A stretch of 64,000 nt of DNA from Sinorhizobium fredii USDA 257. GTDB lineage: Bacteria > Pseudomonadota > Alphaproteobacteria > Rhizobiales > Rhizobiaceae. Where the stretch lies: contig NC_018000.1 of assembly GCF_000265205.3 (NCBI RefSeq), forward strand, positions 3,472,001 to 3,536,000. Reading direction: 5' to 3'. How positions within the stretch are numbered: position 1 is the stretch's first letter; every line of letters begins with the position of its first letter. Shown piece by piece: positions 29,537-36,435 of the stretch. Both the position numbers and the translations under genes were made by a program. Under the pieces are notes generated by a model. It ran no database searches and was not told the origin of the DNA. It saw only the letters and a list, made by a program, of their open reading frames with translations.

Positions 29537-29551
29537 GAACAAATGTTGAAC
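29537..29551 (-). promoter_or_regulatory. LexA-type (SOS) operator of dinB
   Basis: On the minus strand GTTC, seven bases, GTTC: the exact alphaproteobacterial LexA box, located six bases upstream of the dinB ATG. It also lies 53 bases ahead of the divergent gene at 29604. Confidence 0.75.
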
Positions 29552-29603
29552 GCGGCGACTTTACGCTCTACGCTAGTGAGTCTCAAGGCGACGATCGGAG
29601 ACC

Positions 29604-30194
29604 ATGGTGGATATCGCCCTGCATTTTGCGCCGGTGACAGGAGAGCTCTGGCCGGATTTCGAAAAGCTCTTTGGGCCGAAGGGAGCGTATTGCGGTTGCT
29701 GGTGCGTTGCGCTGCGCCTGCCCTATAGGATCCGCGGCAACATGTCGGCCGAGGATCGGAAGGAGTTCATCCGGGCGCGCATCGAAGCCGGTCCGCCGCC
29801 GGGCATCCTCGGCTATTGCGAGGGAAAGCCAGTCGCCTGGGTTCAGGTAGGGCCTCGTTACGATGTGCCGCAGTTCAATTCGCCGCGCACGTGTTCGCGA
29901 CCGCTGGAAGAGAGAGAGGCCGAGGACGCGAGCGTCTGGGCGGTCAGTTGCTTCTTCCTTTCATCGCCGTTGCGCGGCAAAGGATTGAGTCACCGCATGC
30001 TCGCCGCCGCCATCGGTCACGCGCGGACAGGAGGCGCGCACTACCTCGATGCCTGCCCGATCGACCACACCAAGCAGCCGAAATCCGTCGCGGTCTATAT
30101 CGGCTCGACGGCGATCTTCGATGCCGCCGGCTTCGAGATGGCCGCCCGCCGCAAGGTCGGCAGGCCGCTGATGCGACTGGACTTGAGGCAATGA
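29604..30194 (+). CDS. GNAT-family acetyltransferase-like protein
   Basis: 196 residues. The acetyl-CoA binding loop can be read in SSPLRGKGLSHRMLAAAI, which has the R/Q-x-x-G-x-G/A pattern, followed by AIFDAAGFEMAARR typical of the GNAT C-terminal region. The N-terminal part, with the cysteine cluster YCGCWCVALRLP, is shared with a subgroup that acts on unknown substrates. It is divergent from dinB with the LexA box between them, so SOS control is possible but not shown. Confidence 0.85.
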   Translation: MVDIALHFAPVTGELWPDFEKLFGPKGAYCGCWCVALRLPYRIRGNMSAEDRKEFIRARIEAGPPPGILGYCEGKPVAWVQVGPRYDVPQFNSPRTCSRPLEEREAEDASVWAVSCFFLSSPLRGKGLSHRMLAAAIGHARTGGAHYLDACPIDHTKQPKSVAVYIGSTAIFDAAGFEMAARRKVGRPLMRLDLRQ

Positions 30195-30238
30195 GGATGC
30201 TCACGCGCATTGCGGCCGACAGCGGAGTTGAGCGACGT

Positions 30239-30883
30239 TCAACCGCTCTTTGCGGCGCCCCAGTGGTTGCGGATCAACTTGGCCGCTTCAGGCCAATTCG
30301 TCGCAAGCTGCATGCCGGCGTCAGGCGGCGGGGCGAGGCCGCGAAAATCCGCGTTGGCCATCAGGTTGATCAGGAGGCAAGCGGGCGCTTCCGCGCGCAC
30401 GGAACGGAGATTGCGGAGAATATCGTCGATAAAGACCAGCGGAAACTCTCGCCCGCCATGCAGGTGTTTGACGAGCGGCCCCTTGGGCTCCTCGGAAGCG
30501 AGCAACGGATAGGGGAGGCCAAGCGTATCGAGCAGCGCCCGGCGCACCGCAGCATGACGCGGCGGCATCGCCGTCAGGAAGACGATATCCGCGTCGTCGG
30601 CAAATCCCGCCAGCGTCTCGATGACCTCGCTGGCTGGCGTCTGCCACTGATCCTGCTCTTTGTAGAAGGCGTCGAGCAGCGCTTGCGTCGCAACATCGCT
30701 GACCGCTTCACCGTTGCGTCGATCGACGATATTCCCGGTGAGACGGAAGGACCGCGGCAGCAGCGTGTGCTCGCGCGCCTCAAGGAACGCAGTGAAGGGC
30801 GTCAGGAATTCGAGCACGACTTCGTCGACGTCGGCGACGATCAACGGTCGCCGACCAAGACGGATGTCGCCAAGGATAGACAC
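30239..30883 (-). CDS. HAD-superfamily phosphatase-like protein
   Basis: 214 residues. Haloacid dehalogenase motifs are visible: motif I VADVDEVV (nucleophile and general acid aspartates) at about residues 16-23, motif II in IVFLTAMP, the lysine of motif III in EEPKGPLVKHL, and motif IV VFIDDILRNL. The substrate cannot be predicted. The start is GTG at 30883 with GAGGA upstream; it begins two bases after the stop of the DUF3572 gene, so the two form an operon. Confidence 0.82.
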   Translation of the reverse strand: MSILGDIRLGRRPLIVADVDEVVLEFLTPFTAFLEAREHTLLPRSFRLTGNIVDRRNGEAVSDVATQALLDAFYKEQDQWQTPASEVIETLAGFADDADIVFLTAMPPRHAAVRRALLDTLGLPYPLLASEEPKGPLVKHLHGGREFPLVFIDDILRNLRSVRAEAPACLLINLMANADFRGLAPPPDAGMQLATNWPEAAKLIRNHWGAAKSG

Positions 30884-30885
30884 GC

Positions 30886-31158
30886 TCAGATGTCCTCAAA
30901 GTTCGCCGGACCGGAAAATGCCTGGTGTGCCCTGACGACCTCCTCTGGAGCGGTCTGCGTCGCGGTACAGAAGGCGATCAAAGTCGGCTCGTGGTCCATC
31001 AGAAACGCGACGAGCCCGCCCATGAAGCCCGGCTCCCCGATGGCCTTGCGCAGCGAATCAGGGTCGGTACCGGTCAGCGCCAGGAAACGGGACAGGAGTT
31101 CCGGCTCGCCCGCGAGCCAGCCGAGGATCGCGATCGCCGTTTCGTCAGCGCTCTTCAT
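30886..31158 (-). CDS. DUF3572 family protein
   Basis: 90-residue, mainly helical, soluble protein with the family features AIAILGWLAGEPELLSRFLALTG at the start and FLMDHEPTLIAFC near the end. The family is confined largely to alphaproteobacteria and has no known activity. It is the first gene of a pair with the HAD-like gene and is divergent from divK, with 156 bases between. Confidence 0.85.
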   Translation of the reverse strand: MKSADETAIAILGWLAGEPELLSRFLALTGTDPDSLRKAIGEPGFMGGLVAFLMDHEPTLIAFCTATQTAPEEVVRAHQAFSGPANFEDI

Positions 31159-31314
31159 GCTGTTGAATCTCTTCTCATATGACGTCCGGAGTTACCTCTT
31201 TTTCAACCAAATATCGTTAGTCTTGCGACCGAGGAAATGGGTCGAGTCACCGTTCATGAAGCTTATATCTCTCCAGGGGACTTGCAAGGCGGCGACAGAC
31301 AGCAAGGGATCGAC

Positions 31315-31686
31315 ATGCCCAAACAGGTGATGATTGTTGAGGATAACGAGCTGAACATGAAGCTCTTCCGCGACCTGATTGAGGCTTCTGGTTATGCGAC
31401 GATCCAGACGCGCAACGGCATGGAAGCGCTCGAACTAGCGCGCAAGCACCGGCCCGACCTTATCCTCATGGACATCCAGTTGCCGGAAGTGTCCGGCCTC
31501 GAGGTGACGAAGTGGCTCAAGGAAGACGACGAACTCCACGTCATTCCGGTCATTGCCGTAACCGCTTTCGCCATGAAGGGCGACGAGGAGCGCATTCGCC
31601 AAGGCGGATGCGAAGCCTATGTTTCCAAACCGATTTCCGTTCCCAAATTCATTGAAACAATCAAGACATATCTGGGCGATGCCTGA
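31315..31686 (+). CDS. divK: Single-domain response regulator DivK
   Basis: 123-residue receiver domain alone, with acidic pocket VEDN, phosphoacceptor D53 ([10 protein letters not shown]), the conserved threonine region [14 protein letters not shown] and lysine in VSKPIS. In alphaproteobacteria DivK connects the DivJ and PleC kinases to CtrA control of the cell cycle. The identity is supported by the adjacent pleD, 17 bases downstream, a hallmark pairing. The open frame extends upstream to 31237, but the ATG at 31315 gives the proper receiver start [12 protein letters not shown]. Confidence 0.96.
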   Translation: MPKQVMIVEDNELNMKLFRDLIEASGYATIQTRNGMEALELARKHRPDLILMDIQLPEVSGLEVTKWLKEDDELHVIPVIAVTAFAMKGDEERIRQGGCEAYVSKPISVPKFIETIKTYLGDA

Positions 31687-31703
31687 GTGCCGGGAAAGAC
31701 GAT

Positions 31704-33071
31704 ATGACTGCGCGCATCCTCGTCGTCGATGACATACCAGCCAATGTGAAGCTTCTTGAGGCGCGGCTGGTCGCCGAGTATTTCGATGTCTTGACGGCCG
31801 GCGACGGGCGCTCCGCACTGGCGATCTGCGAGAACACGCCGGTCGATCTTGTCTTGCTCGACATCATGATGCCCGACATGAACGGATTCGAGGTCTGCGA
31901 GAGGCTCAAGGCAAACAGCCGCACCGCCCATATTCCGGTGGTCATGGTGACGGCGCTCGACCAGCCCTCCGATCGGGTGCGCGGCTTGAAGGCTGGCGCA
32001 GACGATTTCCTCACCAAGCCGGTCAATGATCTCCAGCTGATGTCGCGGGTGAAAAGCCTGGTGCGGCTCAAAAATGTCAGCGACGAGTTGCGCCTCAGGG
32101 CGCAGACGGCGCACACCATCGGTTTGCAGGAGCTTGCCCGCGTTGACCGCCCCGACGAGCTAGGCAACGTGCTCCTCGTCGATGGCCGAGCCTCCTCGCA
32201 GGAACGGCTGCTGCGCGCCTTGAAGCCGATCGCCGAAGTCGCGGTGATCTCCGATCCCCAGGCCGCCCTCTTCGAAGCCGCCGAGAACAGCTTCGATCTG
32301 GTGATCGTCAACGCGAACTTTGATGACTACGATCCGCTGCGCCTCTGCTCGCAGCTACGCTCCCTCGAGAGGACGCGCTTCATACCGATCCTGCTCGTCA
32401 CCGAGCAGGGGAGCGAAGAGATGATCGTTCGCGCCCTTGAGCTTGGAGTGACGGACTACATCATGCGTCCGGTCGATCCCAACGAATTGGTCGCGCGCTC
32501 CCTGACACAGATCCGCCGCAAGCACTGCAATGACCGGCTGCGCGCGAGCGTCCAGCAGACCATCGAATTGGCGATCACCGACGACCTCACCGGTCTCCAC
32601 AATCGGCGCTATCTCGATACCCATATGAAGCTGTTGATCGACCGGGCGAGTGCACGCGGCCGGCCACTGTCGATCTGCATCACCGATATCGATCGCTTCA
32701 AGCTGGTGAACGACACCTATGGGCATGATGCAGGTGATGAGGTTCTGCGCGAATTTGCCAACCGCGTCCGCGCGACGGTACGCGGGGCCGATCTCGCCTG
32801 CCGGTTCGGCGGCGAGGAGTTTGTGATCGTCATGCCGGACACCACGCCCGAAATGGCGGCGATCGTGGCCGAACGGCTTCGCTTGATGGTCGAGGGACGC
32901 GCATTCGGAATTTCGCAGGAAGATACGGTCCTCACCATTACCGCATCCCTCGGCATAGCCACCTTGCGGCCGCACGAGGATACGGCCGAAGCCTTGCTGA
33001 AGCGCGCCGACACGGCGCTTTACCAAGCGAAGAACAACGGGCGCAACCGGGTCGTCGCGGCGGCCGCCTAA
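31704..33071 (+). CDS. pleD: Diguanylate cyclase response regulator PleD
   Basis: 455 residues: a first receiver domain with D53 (LVLLDIMMPDMNG), a second, degenerate receiver domain (about residues 150-270) that serves as a dimerisation adaptor, and a C-terminal GGDEF domain with active site GGEEF. Five residues before it is RGAD, an RxxD inhibitory site, so product feedback by cyclic-di-GMP is expected. Acts with DivK in polar development and motility control. Its TAA stop adjoins a mosaic repeat. Confidence 0.96.
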   Translation: MTARILVVDDIPANVKLLEARLVAEYFDVLTAGDGRSALAICENTPVDLVLLDIMMPDMNGFEVCERLKANSRTAHIPVVMVTALDQPSDRVRGLKAGADDFLTKPVNDLQLMSRVKSLVRLKNVSDELRLRAQTAHTIGLQELARVDRPDELGNVLLVDGRASSQERLLRALKPIAEVAVISDPQAALFEAAENSFDLVIVNANFDDYDPLRLCSQLRSLERTRFIPILLVTEQGSEEMIVRALELGVTDYIMRPVDPNELVARSLTQIRRKHCNDRLRASVQQTIELAITDDLTGLHNRRYLDTHMKLLIDRASARGRPLSICITDIDRFKLVNDTYGHDAGDEVLREFANRVRATVRGADLACRFGGEEFVIVMPDTTPEMAAIVAERLRLMVEGRAFGISQEDTVLTITASLGIATLRPHEDTAEALLKRADTALYQAKNNGRNRVVAAAA

Positions 33072-33177
33072 ATGCATGTCGCTCGAAGGTGTGCAGCGGT
33101 TTTGGGATGACGAGATGCATAAGAGCAAGGGCCTATGGCGCGTCGCGTGAATACGTTTGAGTGCGATGCGCTTTAAA
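33071..33177. repeat. Second intergenic mosaic palindrome (RIME-type)
   Basis: About 107 bases made of two palindromes: arms ATGCATGTCG (33072-33081) and CGAGATGCAT (33111-33120), nine of ten paired, then GCGCGTCGCGT (33139-33149) against GTGCGATGCGC (33161-33171), imperfect. The text between, with CAGCGGTTTTGGGAT, resembles a motif I recall between many rhizobial genes. It starts exactly at the pleD stop codon. From 33178 to about 33450 I see no gene or clear signal. Confidence 0.6.
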
Positions 33178-33466
33178 GCAACCAGCAAGCCTCTAAGCCC
33201 AAATTGGCAAGCAGCGCTTACGGGCGGTCTCGAGCCTCGCCGTTCGGCGTAGCGGAGACTGTAACTTACGCCCAACTCATCTTGCCAGCTTACTTATAAG
33301 TTGTAATTTCAGCGGCATCGCTGGCGCTGGGGCAAGCATTTGCATAGGGCGGCGAGTTTGGATTCGTCCGAATACGAGACAGAATTAACCAAACACTGAG
33401 CAACGCGTTTCGGTGATTAAGAATTCGTTGATTTTTTTTATTTTCAAGCAATGCTGATATTAAGGA

Positions 33467-33635
33467 AGTGTGACTTCCACGATCGATCGGTTACCCCATG
33501 ATGCTCAGGTCCGCCGCATCTCCTGGGTCGTGGGGTCGGTCGGCTGGTTTCTGACATCCGCGGATTCCTCGTGCCGCAGTCGGAGCCAGCCGACCCCCTT
33601 TCAAAACGCCGCTTCGAAAGAGGCGGCGTTTTTCG
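33467..33635 (+). ncRNA. Structured orphan small RNA candidate between pleD and rpmG
   Basis: Three hairpins in a row end in a strong intrinsic terminator. Hairpin 1: CCCCA / TGGGG enclosing CTCAGG / CCTGGG (about 33494-33535). Hairpin 2: GGGGT..CGGCTGG (33532-33547) with CCAGCCGACCCC (33586-33597), twelve pairs with a four-base bulge. The two share a few bases, so they may be alternatives. Hairpin 3 is the terminator. An extended -10 (TG-C-TGATAT, 33452-33460) sets a possible start near 33467. No coding frame of any length fits. I do not recognise the family. Confidence 0.6.
33603..33635 (+). terminator. Intrinsic terminator of the orphan sRNA
   Basis: A stem of ten pairs (ACGCCGCTTC / GAGGCGGCGT, one G-U) closed by a GAAA tetraloop, extended by A-T pairs and followed by a T-run at 33629-33633. 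A very strong Rho-independent terminator. Confidence 0.85.
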
Positions 33636-33709
33636 TTCCGATCTCCTGCGCCGCGCATCTTGTCAGATGTCGCTCAGTCGAAGATCTCCGCAGCGACAGC
33701 AGGCGCCAA

Positions 33710-33740
33710 AGAAAAAGCGCCGAACCTTGCGGCCGGCGCT
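33710..33740 (-). terminator. Intrinsic terminator of rpmG
   Basis: On the minus strand AGCGCCG and CGGCGCT (33734-33740 and 33716-33722) form a stem followed by TTTTTC. It lies 24 bases downstream of the rpmG stop. Confidence 0.75.
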
Positions 33741-33764
33741 CGTCGGTCGAACCGAAACGTGATC

Positions 33765-33932
33765 TTACTTGATCTTCGTTTCCTTGAACTCGACGTGCTT
33801 CTTGGCGACCGGATCATACTTCGTCTTCGTCATCTTTTCCGTCATCGTGCGGCTGTTCTTGGTCGTGACGTAGAAGTAACCGGTGTCGGCCGTCGACAGC
33901 AGCTTGATCTTGATGGTGGTAGCTTTCGCCAT
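33765..33932 (-). CDS. rpmG: 50S ribosomal protein L33
   Basis: 55-residue basic protein that starts [20 protein letters not shown] and ends [11 protein letters not shown], the standard bacterial L33 without a zinc-binding cysteine set (the C-minus form). It is too short for the usual ORF cutoff. The ATG has AAAAGGCAGGA upstream. It has its own promoter and terminator, and lies downstream of the MFS gene on the same strand. Confidence 0.95.
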   Translation of the reverse strand: MAKATTIKIKLLSTADTGYFYVTTKNSRTMTEKMTKTKYDPVAKKHVEFKETKIK

Positions 33933-34001
33933 GGTCGTCCTGCCTTTTAAAAGATGAAAGCCGTGGACAACCGGTTGCGGGCCACGGTCAAGGTTGGCGC
34001 G

Positions 34002-34030
34002 AAACTACAAATCGCGGTCGAAAAGTCAAG
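34002..34030 (-). promoter_or_regulatory. Promoter of rpmG
   Basis: Minus strand CTTGAC (34025-34030), 17-base spacer, TAGTTT (34002-34007). The -35 is the exact rhizobial consensus and overlaps the stop codon of the upstream MFS gene. The start of transcription would be about 64 bases ahead of the rpmG ATG. Confidence 0.6.
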
Positions 34031-35210
34031 ACCGTTTTGGGTTCAAAACAATACGGGCGAGCGAAAGCACAACATAAAGCCCGAAGAAACCGGCAATCGC
34101 CCAGGCAAAACCGTCATTGCCGGTGACATCCATCGCTACACCGACAACCTGAGGTCCGGCCACGGTGCCGACCGCATAGGAGAAAACGAAGGCGGCGTTA
34201 GCGGCCGCAAGATCGGCTCCCTGAAGCCGCGAGCCAAGATGGCTAAGGCCCACCGTATAGAGGCCGGAGACGCATCCGCCCCAGAACAACAGGACGAGGG
34301 CCATCAGGACCCAGCTTTCGACGAGCATCGGCAGAAACAGGGCGCCCACGAAGCCGACCAGCGTCAGCGCCGACAGGATCGTACGGCGATCCTTTACGTG
34401 GTCGGAGAGCATGCCGAGCGGGATCTGGAAGATGAAGTTGCCCACGCCCATGACGGTCAGCAACAGAGCGGCCTGCGATTCGGTGAAGCCGGCGCGCGTT
34501 CCGAAGATTGGAAACAGCGAAAGCCCGCCTGATTCGACCGCGCCGAAGATGAAAACGGCGGCCGTCGCCGTCGGCACCAGGAAGACGTAGCGCATGAAAT
34601 GCCGGTCCGGTTTTTCGTCGATAACCGGACTTTCGTCGCGGGCCAAATAGATCGGTATGGCGGCAAGCAAAATGACGCCGGCGCCGACGGCAAAGGGCAG
34701 GATCCCCTCGCTGCCGAGGATGGAAAAGAGCAGGGGTCCGCTGGCAAAGCCGAGCGACAGCACGGTGCCGTAGATGCCGAGCACGAAGCCGCGTTTGTTC
34801 GGCGGCGCCGTCGCATTGATCCAGAACTCCGAGAGAATGAACAGCACCGTGATAGCGCCGTGAAAGATGATTCTGAGCGGAAACCACAGCCAGAAATTGG
34901 TGATGTAGTAGAAGCCGAGGGCGCTTGCCGCCGAAAAGAGAATGGCCAGCAGCATGGTTGGCGCAACGCCATGCCGGTGCGCAAGCTTCGTGGTCAACGG
35001 GGCGGCCGCCATCGATGCGAGGCCGGCCATGGCTGAATTGAGCCCGATCAACGTCGGGGCAATTCCGCGCTTCTCCATGATGATGCTGAGCAGGGGAAGG
35101 CCGAGGCCGATGGCGATACCCACCGCAGTGATCGAAGCGACTGCAGCGATCAGCGAAGGCCAGTGAATTTCGTCAACCGGCGCAGATGTGCCGGACGGCG
35201 GCTTCGACAT
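34026..35210 (-). CDS. Major facilitator superfamily transporter
   Basis: 394 residues with twelve predicted membrane helices. MFS-type motifs include RHGVAPTM after the second helix, and the central loop carries DEKPDRHFMR. The substrate cannot be deduced; drug efflux or metabolite export are both possible. It lies 12 bases downstream of the Nudix gene stop on the same strand, so it may be cotranscribed with it. Confidence 0.88.
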   Translation of the reverse strand: MSKPPSGTSAPVDEIHWPSLIAAVASITAVGIAIGLGLPLLSIIMEKRGIAPTLIGLNSAMAGLASMAAAPLTTKLAHRHGVAPTMLLAILFSAASALGFYYITNFWLWFPLRIIFHGAITVLFILSEFWINATAPPNKRGFVLGIYGTVLSLGFASGPLLFSILGSEGILPFAVGAGVILLAAIPIYLARDESPVIDEKPDRHFMRYVFLVPTATAAVFIFGAVESGGLSLFPIFGTRAGFTESQAALLLTVMGVGNFIFQIPLGMLSDHVKDRRTILSALTLVGFVGALFLPMLVESWVLMALVLLFWGGCVSGLYTVGLSHLGSRLQGADLAAANAAFVFSYAVGTVAGPQVVGVAMDVTGNDGFAWAIAGFFGLYVVLSLARIVLNPKRS

Positions 35211-35222
35211 TCGACAGGATCC

Positions 35223-35939
35223 CTAGAGAAGCGTGCGAAGAAAGCGCCCGTGGCGCGTGAAATAGAACGGTATCGCCCGTTCAGGAGGAAGCGCGGGATC
35301 CGATTCGAGCCCGCCTCTCAGATCGGCGAGGATGGTTGCGGTGATCTCCGGCACTTGTAGAGACGAGAAGTCGTTGACATCGATCCACTGCAAATCCTGA
35401 AGCTCCCGGCTGTCCAGGACTTCAGACGGATCGATCTCGGCCTCATCCGCGAAGACCGCAAAGAAGCGCGTGTCGAACCGCCGTGTCTGTCCCGGCGGAG
35501 TGATGGCCCGAGCCATATAACGCAAGTTTGTGAGATCGGGAAGAAAGGGAAGGGTGGCATCCGCCCCGTTGTGTGCTCTGCCGAGGCATACGCCCGCCTC
35601 TTCGAAAAGTTCTCTGGCGGCGGCGAGGGCCAGCGCGCGGGCGCGTCCATCGGTAATTGGGTGACCGTCGCCTGCTTTCAGAGCGCGCAGGACCGACGGA
35701 TGGAGATCGCCGGAAAATCTTAGCCGATGGTCGGTCGGGTCGCGACGGCCGCCGGGAAAGACATAGAGGTCCGGCATGAAGGCATGGGCACTATGGCGCT
35801 TTCCCATCAAGACGCGCACGCCCACGCCGGAGCGGTCGAGAAGCATGATCGATGCCGCATCCCGCGGTCTGAGCGGCTGATGTCTATTTGTCCCAAGTTG
35901 CGGCTGAGAGGGGCTGCCGCTGCCGCGATCAGGCCTCAT
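35223..35939 (-). CDS. Nudix hydrolase
   Basis: 238 residues. The Nudix box is visible as AARELFEEAGV (REUxEExGU core), preceded by the glycine of FPGGRRDP. The substrate class, a nucleoside diphosphate linked to another group, is known only at family level. I chose the ATG at 35939, which overlaps the stop of the DUF983 gene by four bases (ATGA), instead of the much longer open frame to 36296 that runs opposite in phase through DUF983. The first 27 or so residues are arginine and glutamine-rich and could be shortened. Confidence 0.87.
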   Translation of the reverse strand: MRPDRGSGSPSQPQLGTNRHQPLRPRDAASIMLLDRSGVGVRVLMGKRHSAHAFMPDLYVFPGGRRDPTDHRLRFSGDLHPSVLRALKAGDGHPITDGRARALALAAARELFEEAGVCLGRAHNGADATLPFLPDLTNLRYMARAITPPGQTRRFDTRFFAVFADEAEIDPSEVLDSRELQDLQWIDVNDFSSLQVPEITATILADLRGGLESDPALPPERAIPFYFTRHGRFLRTLL

Positions 35940-36391
35940 GTCGACGGATCCCGCGGCGGCAGGATGTCTTCCGGCCGATCCTCGTGATCGCCGAAGCCGT
36001 GCAGCTTCAGGGCCCATTGCAGCCCGATGACGGCGCCCTTGACGGGCTGCATCAGGGCGAGAGCGCTGACCAGCGTCACCGGTGCCCAGAGGGCCAGGTG
36101 CTGCCAGGTGGAGAGCGGCAGAACGAGATCCGTCATCATGTAGCCGCCGAGGACCACATGGCCGACGATCGTCACGACGATATAGGGCGGAAAGTCGTCG
36201 GCACGGTGATGGTCCATCCGCTCGCCGCAGGCGGCGCAGGCATCCACCGATTTGACGAAGCCTCGAAACAGTCGGCCTTGGCCGCAGGCGGGGCACTTTC
36301 CCAGAAAGCCGCGCTTGATAGAGCGGCCCACGGGCCGCTGCTCCTGCTGCTCCCCGCCGAGCTGGAGCTTGTCCGTTGCCATTGCCTTCAT
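35936..36391 (-). CDS. DUF983 family membrane protein with zinc-ribbon-like cysteines
   Basis: 151 residues. An N-terminal soluble part holds two CxxC pairs (CPACGQGRLF and CAACGERM) that probably bind zinc; two membrane helices follow (about residues 70-90 and 100-120). This is the DUF983 plan, common in alphaproteobacteria, with no known activity. The ATG at 36391 has AAGGAT six bases upstream. It follows rnr by 44 bases and overlaps the Nudix gene. Confidence 0.88.
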   Translation of the reverse strand: MKAMATDKLQLGGEQQEQRPVGRSIKRGFLGKCPACGQGRLFRGFVKSVDACAACGERMDHHRADDFPPYIVVTIVGHVVLGGYMMTDLVLPLSTWQHLALWAPVTLVSALALMQPVKGAVIGLQWALKLHGFGDHEDRPEDILPPRDPST

Positions 36392-36435
36392 GTTCAATCC
36401 TTAATCGAACGAGGACCGTACCGGCCCGCTGGCGA

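Noticed and set aside
35940..36296. Longer Nudix protein starting at 36296
   Set aside because: The extension is read out of frame through DUF983 and is arginine-rich with no domain.
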